Source: Pseudopyrenochaeta lycopersici
Lineage: Eukaryota > Ascomycota > Dothideomycetes > Pleosporales > Pseudopyrenochaetaceae
Length of the DNA: 64,000 bases
Assembly: GCA_003313425.1 (NCBI GenBank)
Contig: NHZP01000001.1
Coordinates: 2,356,001 to 2,420,000 of the forward strand
Reading direction: 5' to 3'
In this document: positions 23,084 through 33,304 of the stretch, piece after piece
How the letters are laid out: each line of letters opens with the position of its first letter
How positions within the stretch are numbered: the stretch's first letter is position 1
The notes under the pieces: generated by a model
Seen by the model: only the letters and a program-made list of their open reading frames with translations
What the model was told of the DNA's origin: nothing
Database searches by the model: none
Translations under genes and position numbers: made by a program

Positions 23084-25858
23084 GGTGCTTTAGAAGTAAC
23101 GCAACCACTCAACACCAGATGAGAAGTGTTAAAAAGGAAATTCTACGAGATCAAGGGTGGACCGGGTTTTGATGGCTGGGAAAGTGCACGTTGCCGTGGA
23201 AGAGGCCCGGAGCATTCCAAGAACACTCGGCTTCCAACATGCGTTAGAGGAGTGATAAGCTAAATACGGAAACACGCGTAGGAAGGGAACCATACTTTTG
23301 ATGAGATGTATCCATCTTGCGTTAATCTGTGGCGAATTTATCCCTGACACCAAAGTTCTTCTCTTTGCTTGAATAGTGAATGCCTTGCATCCGCAAGCCT
23401 GAAGTGGTTAGAGCATTAAATTGGAACGGATAAATAGTTAGATCCTGGCTATCGTAACATTTCGTGGATCTCGAGTTGTCGTCTCCGATTGACCGTGTAC
23501 CATGGCGCTTTACACTAATGACGCAGTTGTGAATAGTCTCTCCATCATATCCAGTTCAGGGTCTGAGACATTGCTCTTCTGACAGCTGTCGTCCGCATAA
23601 GGCTGTGCCAATGTCCGAGGTCTGGTAGGTGTGGGAATGCAAGCTCGCTTCGCAGTCGTTCCTGGAATGTACATTTACACGAACCTGAGATCAGTACAAA
23701 GGGTGAGCGGTATCCTCTGTGGGACCTCGTATCGATCGTTGTAACAGCCTCAAATGCTGTACAACAGGCTCCAGGTGAGGTAATTTTCGGTCCACTTTCC
23801 GGTGTCATTCACAGTTTTGTGTAACTGCTCGACGCAGTCTTATTCGATTGAGGGAGCAGGATCGTCACAAGAAGACAGGTTGTGTGCAGATTCAATGCAC
23901 AAAGAAGATGCTTCATCTTTAAAAGACTGTTTTCATTTAGGAGCCGAGGTCATCTTTCCGGGTGAACTGTTTCTATGTAGCAAGATATAGATGCCCCATC
24001 TGTAGCAACTCCGACTGCTGATGAAACGTGGCCAAGAGGACGGAGCGGCCATGCACAGAGGTGCCCTGTGGTGCTGAGCGAGCTAAAGCGCAAGCAGATA
24101 TCGGTAGCAGCTAATAGTGGCTGCATTCAAGAGGAGAGGTGCATGACAGGGGCTCAATGTGGTGAGAGATGATGGTAGCTTCCTCAAATTAGGTCTTTAC
24201 TTCCGAGTTTGTCACTCACAGTCCAGCAGGCCAATCGCCAGCGAAGTAACCGTTGGCATTTCGAAATAAACTACGATTGGAGAATCATTGCTTTAAATAC
24301 GTTGTTCTCGAATCGTGTTGTACAGCTTGGTGCGCTCCTTCAACAGCAACGACGATTCGCAGCAGATTTCAGTCACCTACAGATACCTTATTCGATTCGT
24401 TCTCTCTAGTGTACTCTATTGTCCCGTGACTCGCGGCCCCGTGACTTGAAGTTCCTTTTGTCTATTCGCAGGCGGCCGAATTATCTTGCTTACAGGGCGG
24501 CTAGGGAGCCGCATGCGCGAGCTTCTCAAAAGCAAAGCGAATGATTATTGTCTGAGCAAGTAAGGCATCATCTCTGCTTTGCGATACAACTGGAAGCAGC
24601 GTGAGCCCCCAGGTCCAGGGTGCACTTACCAAACGTTAACTATGAATGAGATGGACACCGATGAGACCAAGTGCTACCCCACAGTTATGGCATGGCTGTT
24701 GAGGCAAATTTGGCATTAAAGACGCCGACATGATCTAGAGGCTGTCGCTGCAGCAGCATTATGCATGTCAGATACGGGTGCTGCTTCGGGTGGTGGAGAC
24801 GTTGAATGGTGCGGCCAGCGGTTAAGGAACAGTGGTTCGCGACCTTGGGCTCCTTGTTGGACCAAACAGATCAAGCGAGTCGAAGAAGTGGTCGGCGGCA
24901 GGCTGGATGAGCACTGTCGTGGGTGATGGTCCGGAAGATCCGCGATCGCCCCAACCCCGGCCAAGCCCATGGACATTTGAGAACCAACCTCCCGAATTTT
25001 GGCGCGTCATGATTGGTCAAAGCTTGATAAACACCTGCATAAGGAGGTTGGGAGCTCCCAAGACCAGCCGGGCAACATGGATGTCTGGAGCTGAAAATGC
25101 CTCTCGGAGCACATGAACTATCGAGTGGTGCATGCAATGGATAAGCTACTCCAATTGTAAAGCTCCACGAGTGTGAGAGTCGACCCACTCCTTGCGTGGT
25201 GAGGTTGTCCGGCTGCAGGATGGCGTGGGAAGCTCCCAGCCTGGAGTGGAGCCCAAAGTCAAATTGCGGGCTGATGCGACGCCAATTGATTGCCATCGCC
25301 AGGCCAACAGCCGCGCAGAGCTCAATGGCGCGTCAGAAGTTACCTCGGCGCGAGCTTCGTCGCCCTGTGCTGGTCGATGAGGCCGTTGGTACGCTGGGGC
25401 AGGCAGCAAAAGGGGGAAGTTGCGACGCGCTAGCGCGTAAACAAAGCTACTAGCTCACCTTCTCCAACCACCAGATCCATGCGACCCGCCAAACGGCAGT
25501 CACAACAGACCCCCGGCTGACCGCCAATCTACTTGATCCCCTCCCTCGCCTCGCTGCTCCATCTCTCCTCCACTCACCACCCCGCTACTGCACCCAATTG
25601 CGTATCTTCACGTAGCTGCACATCTCAAACCATAAAGCTGGCGACTCTTCAGTAACCCCTTCCCCCTCTACACCTCTCCAAGTGAGAACCCCCCAAAGGA
25701 GCCAAGAAGTTCTTTCTTGATTCCTTTCGAATTGTTTTCGAACGGTTCGAAGGGTATTCGAGAGAGAGCGACCCGACTCCGGCAAACTGGATTTTGAAGC
25801 ACGAGTAGGCGCCCTCTTTCTGCGCATCGCATGGCCAGCGAGGTGCTAACCACCGCAG
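23084..25858. other. Gene-poor stretch; hex1 upstream region
   Basis: 2.8 kb without a supportable gene. The right end (about 25,480-25,700) is pyrimidine-rich and contains few ATGs, as expected of a strong promoter and 5' UTR. The last bases, CTAACCACCGCAG, form a branch site and acceptor feeding the hex1 5' exon at 25,859. The matching donor was not fixed; GTGAGA near 25,681 is one candidate. Confidence 0.4.
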
Positions 25859-26745
25859 GTTCCGATCCCCTTCAGTGTCTTCCCGTCTGCGTATCGGAAC
25901 GCGGAAGTTAAAGAATCTACCACAGTCAAGGTAGAAGGCGAAGCAAAGGTCACGGAACAGGCTTCACACGGACGGGAAGGTCACGAAGAAACCCACGCAA
26001 CCTTCTCTGCCACCGTCAAAGCACCCAACCACCCGGACACGCACGTCAAAGAAGAGGTCCGCATCTACGAAGAAGAGCGCCTCCGCCGTCCCCAGCACCC
26101 CCAGCATCGCGAGGAAGTCCACATCCACGAGCAGACTCGCTACAGAGAGCCAGAGCAGCGTGCCCAGCGTACCCAGCGTACCCAGCACACTGACCGCGTC
26201 GAGTTCGAAGTTTCCCGCGACCGGTAAGTGCGATTCAGTTTTCATTGTTTTGCCAGCACACCCCCCATGCACGGATCAGCACAACAGACCCTCCCAACCC
26301 CCTGAGCTTGGCGGCTGGAAGCCACAAGCCAGCCGCTAACCCTTTTCTTTTGTTGTTGTCCGAGCGACACGCAGTCTCCACTTTTCCCTCACCTCCTCTT
26401 CCTTGCCCAAGCTGACCTTCCTTCCTCCTCAGTTATCAACACCCTCCTTCCACCACCCACATCGAGGTTCAAGACAGGACCTACGATAGACACTTCAACA
26501 CTGTCCACGGCCCTGCCACCGACTACGCCCCTTCACAGATTGACGTTACTGAGCGTCAATTCCGTGAACGCACCCGTCCCATCGTCGCCGAGGCAGGATA
26601 CTCCAAGGAGACCTTCACTGCCAAGCACGATACCTACCCTTACAGGCGTCAGGTCGACAACGTTGATAGCCGCTACCCAGCTGAGGTTCGAGTAGAGACT
26701 ACTACTCGTTCCACCGTCGACCCACCCAGAAAGCACAAGCGTGAT
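25859..26745 (+). other. hex1: hex1 5' extension: two exons, open in frame, free of ATG
   Basis: Segments 25859-26223 and 26433-26745, joined over a 209-bp intron (GTAAGT to CCTCAG), form 226 codons with no stop, in frame with the hex1 core. They encode a charged, repetitive sequence rich in Glu, Arg, His and Thr (HVKEEVRIYEEERL, QRAQRTQRTQH, YSKETFTAKHDTYPYRR). No ATG occurs in any frame over the 678 spliced bases. It may be an N-terminal extension whose start codon lies in an unidentified upstream exon, or a long 5' leader kept free of AUG so that ribosomes reach the core start. Alternative 5' splicing of Hex1 genes has been reported in other filamentous ascomycetes. Confidence 0.6.
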
Positions 26746-27579
26746 ATGGGATATTACGACGACGACGGCCAGTATCACTCCTTCCGTCAAGGTATCAACA
26801 AAGCCGCCCACAAGGTCGCTGATCGCATCGCCCACCCTCTCCACCCTCACCGCCACCACCACCACCACTCCCACGACCACTCGCACTCGGGATCCAAGTA
26901 CGACGACACCCGTGAAGAGGTAATTGTCAAGGAGAAGTACACTTCTTCCGTCCCTGCCGTCGCTCCTAGTCGCCCCGTCCAGTTCGGAGCTCCTGTCGAG
27001 AGGGTCGTTCGCGTCCACGGCTCTTCCGTCGCACCCGCACCCGCACGCACCTCCGTATCCGCATCAGTATCTGCATCTGCATCAGTATCTGCATCTGCAT
27101 CTGTTCGTGCCCCTGTCCGCAAGATGGCTTCCCCCAACACTATCACTATCCCCTGCCACCACATCCGCATTGGTGATCTCCTGATCCTTCAGGGACGCCC
27201 TTGCCAGGTCATCCGCATCACCACCTCCTCCCAGACTGGCCAACACCGCTACCTCGGTGTTGACCTCTTCACCAAGCAGCTCCACGAGGAGTCCAGCTTC
27301 ATTTCCAACCCCGCTCCTTCGGTCATTGTCCAGAACATGCTTGGTCCTGTCTTCAAGCAGTACCGTGTTCTCGACATCCGTGAGGATGGCCGCGTTGTCG
27401 CCATGACCGAGACTGGTGATGTCAAGCAGGGCCTTCCCGTCCTTGACCAGAGCGGCCTCTCAGCTCGTCTTGCCGAGTCTTTCGACAACGGCCGAGGCAG
27501 TGTCCGCATTCTTGTCATCAACGACGATGGTCTTGAGATGGCTGTCGACTACAAGGTCGTTCACGGCTCCAGGTTGTAG
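26746..27579 (+). CDS. hex1: Woronin body major protein Hex1 (core form)
   Basis: 277 aa from the first ATG of the spliced transcript; MGYYDDDG is the canonical Hex1 N-terminus. A His-rich stretch follows (HPHRHHHHHHSHDHSHSGS), then a low-complexity SASVSASASV repeat. The C-terminal 150 residues form the eIF5A-like Hex1 fold (TIPCHHIRIGDLLILQGRPC, GQHRYLGVDLFTKQL, MTETGDVKQGLPV). The protein ends in SRL, a type 1 peroxisomal targeting signal. Hex1 is imported into peroxisomes and self-assembles into the crystalline core of Woronin bodies, which plug septal pores after hyphal wounding. It is expected to be highly expressed, which fits the C-ending codon bias. It differs from the short Neurospora form by the His-rich and Ala/Ser/Val-rich insertions. 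Confidence 0.93.
   Translation: MGYYDDDGQYHSFRQGINKAAHKVADRIAHPLHPHRHHHHHSHDHSHSGSKYDDTREEVIVKEKYTSSVPAVAPSRPVQFGAPVERVVRVHGSSVAPAPARTSVSASVSASASVSASASVRAPVRKMASPNTITIPCHHIRIGDLLILQGRPCQVIRITTSSQTGQHRYLGVDLFTKQLHEESSFISNPAPSVIVQNMLGPVFKQYRVLDIREDGRVVAMTETGDVKQGLPVLDQSGLSARLAESFDNGRGSVRILVINDDGLEMAVDYKVVHGSRL
27061..27105 (+). repeat. In-frame 18-bp tandem repeat in hex1
   Basis: Repeated GCATCAGTATCTGCATCT-type units encode alternating Ser/Ala/Val in the linker before the eIF5A-like domain. The unit is a multiple of three, so length variants keep the frame. Confidence 0.75.
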
Positions 27580-28151
27580 ATTAGTCTTGTTAATGGTAAG
27601 CCTTCGCCGCCCTCACGTTCTCTGACGCGATCTAATACAACCCAGGTCGCATTCAAACATTCTATGTACAACGCAGCATTGGGAGTTTGTTTCCTGACGG
27701 CCACTATATTTTAAATTGTGTTCATAACTTTTTGCTTCGTCGCTTGGCTGGCTGAACTGCATCACGCCTTTGCTGTCGGACGGCGTTTGTCGCTCCCGGT
27801 GTCACAGGAAAGCTCGCGGCGCAGGGAATCTGGTCTTTGTGATGGGAAATTCGAAGCTACATCTGTGGATAGTTAATGAATCGTGTCTCTTTGATATACT
27901 CTCTTTGACGTTGCCATTGTCTGTGCTGTTGTTTAGAATCTGTCTCGCGCACTTAGGTAATCTTGGAAGAATATCACAAGACCTCATGATTTGTGAACAT
28001 ATCCGAGGCTACCCCGCCCCGTCGGCGTCAATCTGCGAGCTCATCCACAACGGCCGCACGTGTTTCTGGCCTTACTTAGCCTATATCAATGGCTCAACGG
28101 CACGCGTAATCACAATGGACTCTTCCTGGTACCCAAATTCCGGTACTAATC
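27580..28151. other. Intergenic
   Basis: hex1 3' UTR and upstream region of the oxygenase gene. The downstream part includes an open frame without recognisable content. Confidence 0.4.
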
Positions 28152-29382
28152 ATGCCTCATTCAGATCACTCACCTTCGCCACAGCGTGAATCATTTCCTG
28201 ATCTTCCGTCGTTCGCAGACAACGTGCCCACTGCGCCACTTCTCCGCATCTCGCTCAAAAAGCTACTTGACGGCGATACCGAGGAGCAGGAGAGGTGTTG
28301 GAAGGCTTCTTGCGACCTAGGGTTCTTCTACCTCGACCTACGCTCATCAAGCTCGTCCGTTGGCCAGGGTTCGATTGATGGCGATGCTTTGCTTAAAGAT
28401 GCAGACAGCTTGTTCGAAGTGATGAAGGGCTTCTATGATCTGGATGTGCAAGAGAAGGTCAAATACGATTTGAAAGATCAAGGGAGCTACTTTGGGTATA
28501 AAGGGTATGGAGAGGGTTTCATCGACAAGCAAGGAACAAGAGATAGAAATGAGTTTTACAACGTGAGTACTTCCCATGTATTTGGCATGAATGAACTGAC
28601 TCACGGCTTTCGAGATATCAAAAGACGATATCCTCGGTCTCTCTCCGCCACTCCCTTCCCCTGCAGTCCTAAATCCATATCGCAATCTTTACCAATCATA
28701 CATACGTTCCTCGCATGCAGTATGCATGCTCATTGCCTCTCTTGTTTCTTCACGCCTCCCACTTACACAGCACACCCGCTCATGCGGCGGTTTGCCAGCA
28801 CTACATAGACTAGATGCAATATCGGGCGACCAGATCCGCTTCGTCAAAGCTCCACCACAGGAACAATCCCTCAAGGGTGTTGCATTAGGCGAACACACAG
28901 ATTTCGGCAGTGTGACAGTGTTATTTAATCGCTTGGGGGGGCTGCAAGTCCGACTACCAGACAACATCTCACCAAATCCACCCGCTTCGACTTCGCCTTC
29001 AGCGACTGAAGTCGAAACCAAGCTATGTGAGGATGGATGGACATATGTGCGCCCTCTTGCCGGGCACTGCATTGTCAACCTCGGCGACGCACTCGTCAAA
29101 TTCTCAAACGGCATCCTTCGAAGCAACATACATCGTGTCGTTGCGCCGCCAGGTGAGCAGGGGAATGTTACGCGGTATAGTCTTGTGTACTTTTGTCGAC
29201 CCGAAGATGATGTAATACTGAAAGGTTTGGTGGAAGGCGAGAAGAAAGACGAAAGCGAGGAGGAGGTTACGGCGAAGGAGTGGATTTTGAGAAGGGGTCT
29301 GGGCAAGCGGAAGGCTGATGGGTGGGCGGAAAGTGCTGGAACGGAAGCAGTAAGTATGAGGAGTGGTGGGATGAGAGTGTAA
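28152..29382 (+). CDS. 2-oxoglutarate/Fe(II)-dependent oxygenase (isopenicillin N synthase-like)
   Basis: Two exons, 28152-28562 and 28615-29382 (52-bp intron), encode 392 aa. The N-terminal DIOX_N segment includes a GFFYLDL turn. The catalytic double-stranded beta-helix carries the iron triad His231, Asp233 (GEHTDFG) and His310 (NIHRVV), and the 2-oxoglutarate-binding Arg324 in RYSLVYF. All metal and cosubstrate ligands are present, so it should be active. These enzymes hydroxylate or oxidise small molecules using O2 and 2-oxoglutarate; the substrate cannot be predicted, and no biosynthetic cluster surrounds it. A Ser/Thr/Pro insertion sits between the HxD motif and the distal His. The C-terminal Lys/Glu-rich stretch is longer than in many relatives. 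Confidence 0.85.
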
Positions 29383-30173
29383 ATTTACAAATAGTATGAG
29401 GAGCGGGAGGAATGGCAGGTAAAGATGGCAGGTGAATGAGGACAAAACATCGCGACCTCATGAGGAAAGATTGTAGGGCATGGTACATCCTGTAACCCTG
29501 TGAATGGAGGCAGGTGTCGGTGTTGGTCAGATATAAGGGAAGACGCAATCATTTTTCTACCTTCTCCGGTTCCCTAGACTGCTGTTTGTTGTCATAAGCT
29601 TTGTCTCAAACGCTGTCAACATCATTAGGTGCTCTACTATAGGGGTTTTTTTTCTAGCAAAGCAAGTTGTACATGGTCAAATGTTACAGAAGCTGTGCTC
29701 AAAATTTTGGATCCCCTTTCTATGATCAATCTAGTATAAGGGTTGGATTCTGAGTTGCGGCAATACAAACGGGGTCGATATCTTTTGTATCATCATTCAC
29801 GTCGAACGTAGACAGGACCGCCTCCTAGTATCACTTTGTCTTCAACTAACAAAATATATTAATCAATTAACCGTTCACAAAGGTCTTGGTGATCTAAAGT
29901 CTCTCCATTTAGGCAGCTGGGCAGCAGTGTCTCGGCATAAAGTTGATGTAAAATCTGCGATCGATATAGGCAGAAATTCTCAAGGACATGGTCTTATTGT
30001 GGAAGCATTGGGCAGAAGGGAAGTCTACTTCACTGGAATCCTCTTAGAGTAACCCAAATCTGTACTTATAAAAACATTATGCTCTTCAGTTTTTAGAAAG
30101 ACCTTATAATTTACGCAGCAGAATGTTACTGCATCACTGGCACGTGAGTATCGAATTAAGATGGAGAGAGCCC

Positions 30174-30620
30174 TCACTCGCGATGACTATTTATTTCTGA
30201 ACTAAAGTTGAAATTTTGTAAACCTCCAAGCAAATGCTGGTGTGCCTCCGCACCACCACACTTTGCAATCTCCAAGTCAATTTGAATAAAGTCATTGAAT
30301 GGAAAACCAGCGATGTCAGCGAATCTGCGGTTGTAGATTACTTCAGGCATTACGATATTTTGTAGACAGCAGGACTGTGTATTTATAATACAGGCTGCTG
30401 CGAAACCCATTGCTATTTGGCGAATGCTAGGACTGAGATGGACCTGCCAAAAGACTCGGCTGGAAGGCCTTGAGAAAAATCCTCCAAACCAGTGACCTGT
30501 TTCTAATAGAATCACTGTATTGCCTTTGCTCAAGACAGTGAGGAGCGCTTGAGCTCTTTGCCACTGCCCCGACGGAATAGGGCTATTCACTGTCTTGGGT
30601 ATAATGCCACTCGCCGGCAA
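30174..30620 (-). other. Unassigned open frame, possible gene remnant
   Basis: 148 codons open on the minus strand without an ATG at the 5' end. The translation is protein-like (GHWFGGFFSRPSSRVFWQV, NDFIQIDLEIAKCGGAEAH), but no family is recognised and no consistent splice partner was found. It could be an exon of an old gene. Confidence 0.2.
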
Positions 30621-31974
30621 TTACTGGAGCAGGTCGAGATGGATGTTGCATCCGAACACGCCCTACAGATACACGACTATTGAATTACTCAGTCACAAAG
30701 GATATCTGAGTATTTCATTACAACAGGCTATTAAGATCTTCTAGACAGAAACGGAACTAAAGACACTTTCCTCGAGCAACCTGAGTCTGCTCAAGTACTG
30801 CAACACTGACGGTAAATTCTTAGTATACAAGCGCAATTGTGTGCCTCGGCGTGGAAAACTTCTATCATATTAGAGCAAATAGTATCGATATTGTGTGTAG
30901 AGATGAAAGGTAACAGCGAGCAAGCTAAAGACACACATGTGTCCTGAGTTGGGTTAGACTGTCAAATCGGGGTCTCTCGAAGTCGTGCTGTCATTGAAGT
31001 GTTCGCGATCGGTCAAAGCATCGGCCCAACGTTCCAGGCTAAATCCTTCAGGAAGTGACTTGTGCATGCCAATCTCACTTCTTTCTACCAACATGCCCGA
31101 TAATTTGTTTTCGCATCATTTCGTGACTCAGAAAAGCGGTGGTTTCGGGTCTTACAACATAATTCAATACTGAAACAAACATCATGCTTCACTTTGTGCA
31201 TCCATATACTGAACATGTTATTGACTCATGGGGCTCACCAGATACTTATTGAGCAAGAGAATCATGCTTCGTCATTTAGATCTTAGGGGAGAACTGACGC
31301 CTAGTCGCCACACATCCATGATACTCTTTTAATTTCTCGCTCGACCTAATCAAAAACCGTCAATTTACCTCAGCTGACCTCGTTCGTTATACGCTCGTGG
31401 TCCATATATAACTAGTGTGGAGGATGAGTTGATTGTATGCCTAGTTATAAGCAGATGCGAAGCTGACCCTCGACGCTATGCCTGTAGCTTTTAATTGGCC
31501 ATTCAATGGCGGACCATGGAATGAAAAGAGTCTTGTGAGATGATGGAGTTGATTGTGGAGGCTGGGGCATATACCGAGATTTACCACACTTTCATAGATG
31601 ACAATGATGATCTCGTTGTCTCCCCCTTACGGCATTGCAGAACACGGGCATGCAAATATAGTCCGCTTTTGGAAAGAGCAAGACGCGAATGATGATATCA
31701 ATGATGGATTTGATTATGTAGCTATTGGCTTGGCTGCATTGAAGAGTCAATGTGAAGTGCTCGACACTTTTGCCCAAATCGATAGCACCCGGAGCCACTC
31801 ATCGAGCTTCGGAAATGTCTGCGTGGAGTGTCAAGGATCTTGGAAACATCGACAGCAGTTTTACTGGAGCATAAGGATTTGGCCACGGCCGAGAGAGGAA
31901 TCTACTGATGGGTCTGCCCACACCTCCCGTTCTTCAATGGACTTCGTGTGAATGTAGCCACTGTAGTTGGCATC

Positions 31975-33304
31975 TCATCTTGGCTTCAACCAATTGGGCC
32001 AGCTCATCCTCGTTCCTCCGCCTTCAGTGCGACCCCATCCACCGTTTGCGCCCATAATCGTATCTGGAAGCCGATGATCATTGCAAAAATACTTCTTGGT
32101 AACCTTGGTGCCACCACTGTCCACAATTTCTTTACTGATGTAGTGGTAGCGTTCACCGTTCATTCTTGTTTGTGGAGGTCTAGACTATCCTGCGCATCGT
32201 GCAGACAGTTTTGGATACCCCCGCCAGTATGCCGAACGAGCGCCCTTCGTCCCGTCTGGCCATTCCTCCATCTGGCCAGCGTACGCCACCTGTACCCGGT
32301 TATCCGATGCGAGGCCTGAATTGATGTTCAGGGCTTCCGCCTCGCTTTGACTTTCCGTCTTTTGGCAAGCGTGTCCAAATTCGACCTCGCCTGAAGCATC
32401 TTATGACGGAGTACAACAAGACGATTCTCACGCGATTGATCTTAAGTCCAGGCGACGAGGTCCTTCAAGCCACTTTGCCCAAGACGATTTCACCACTGAC
32501 ACCTTACTGTGGCCATTATGCAGTTTGATAATTCTAGGGTTATCTCCTCTGCTTGCACAGACATAACCCAAACGAGCCACTCTTTTCTGTCCCTCAACAT
32601 GTTTGAGAGTGCCTGAAAATGCGCTACAGTACTGTTCATCAACCAAGCAATACCATGGTTTAAAATTGTACTGCGGCACTTGAGTTAGGTGGTAGACAAT
32701 TTCACATATCATAATCGTTTCCTGCTGTGAATCGCCTGATCTAGCATCGCAAGCATAAAGATTTCGTCTCCTTCTTTCTGTCTACATCCATCAAGAGCAC
32801 CTAATGTACGACAATGCTTTCCAAGGGGCCCAAACATTTTGGAAATGTAACACTGTGACACAGACGTGTTTGCCAGTTTCGAGTGCTCAGAGGTCCGCTT
32901 GTAGAGTTATTCGCGGAAAAAGTAAGGTGGTACGAGGCTGAGTGAAACGATACTATTACCAACTGACAAGTTTTGCCATCATTTTCCATTGAAATTATGT
33001 GCAACGATCCTTCAAGGCTGACTCGAGGCAAGAGATTTGTTGCTCGCTTCCAGGCGCCGCCAAGTTCTATCGAGCCACCGGCTGGTAGCGCGGACGCCTC
33101 GCGAAGCACGCGAATCATTTGCTCCCAGTGAACTCGTGTTGGACTATTTGCATGTGATGCCTGTCTCAATTTGGTCTGGCCTGCATGTACCAAATCATTA
33201 GAAAGCTGTGCATAAAACATTATTTCACGTTTGTGGTGCAGAATGAATTGAAGGAACTTCCGCCATGGGCCTGTGAAAACCTCAGTATTTGAAAAGAGAG
33301 GCAT
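31975..33304 (-). pseudogene. Probable decayed multi-exon gene, family unknown
   Basis: The frame from ATG 33304 is open and protein-like for over 120 codons (MPLFSNTEVFTGPWRKFLQF, RVHWEQMIRVLREA) up to a GTAATA donor. A second coding-like piece (CYISKMFGPLGKHC, GDEIFMLAMLDQAIHSRK) and a third (YNFKPWYCLVDEQYCSAF, GYVCASRGDNPRIIKLHN) follow. From 32,712 down to 31,975 one frame continues for 246 codons, broken only by TGA at 32428-32430, TAA at 32401-32403 and TAG at 32185-32187. All three could come from C-to-T changes. Part could still be functional: an intron from GTGTCA (about 32,503) to an acceptor at about 32,401 would remove two stops and give a basic C-terminus. No domain recognised. 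Confidence 0.35.

Noticed and set aside
23400..23450. Possible tRNA-like segment (GTGGTTAGAGCATTAAATTGG)
   Set aside because: Resembles an A box, but there is no matching B box or foldable cloverleaf. No tRNA was found elsewhere by eye either.
25377..25388. Short exon ATGAGGCCGTTG before a GTACGC donor as the start of the long Hex1 form
   Set aside because: The phase would fit the acceptor at 25858, but a four-codon exon with a 470-bp intron has no independent support.
26533..27170. Minus-strand frames opposite hex1
   Set aside because: Antisense to the strongly biased hex1 coding sequence; low-complexity Asp/Ala/Val reflects the sense repeats.
31598..31790. Ankyrin-like phrase on the plus strand (AEHGHANIVRFW)
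   Set aside because: A single weak unit without a second repeat, overlapping a poor frame; likely chance.
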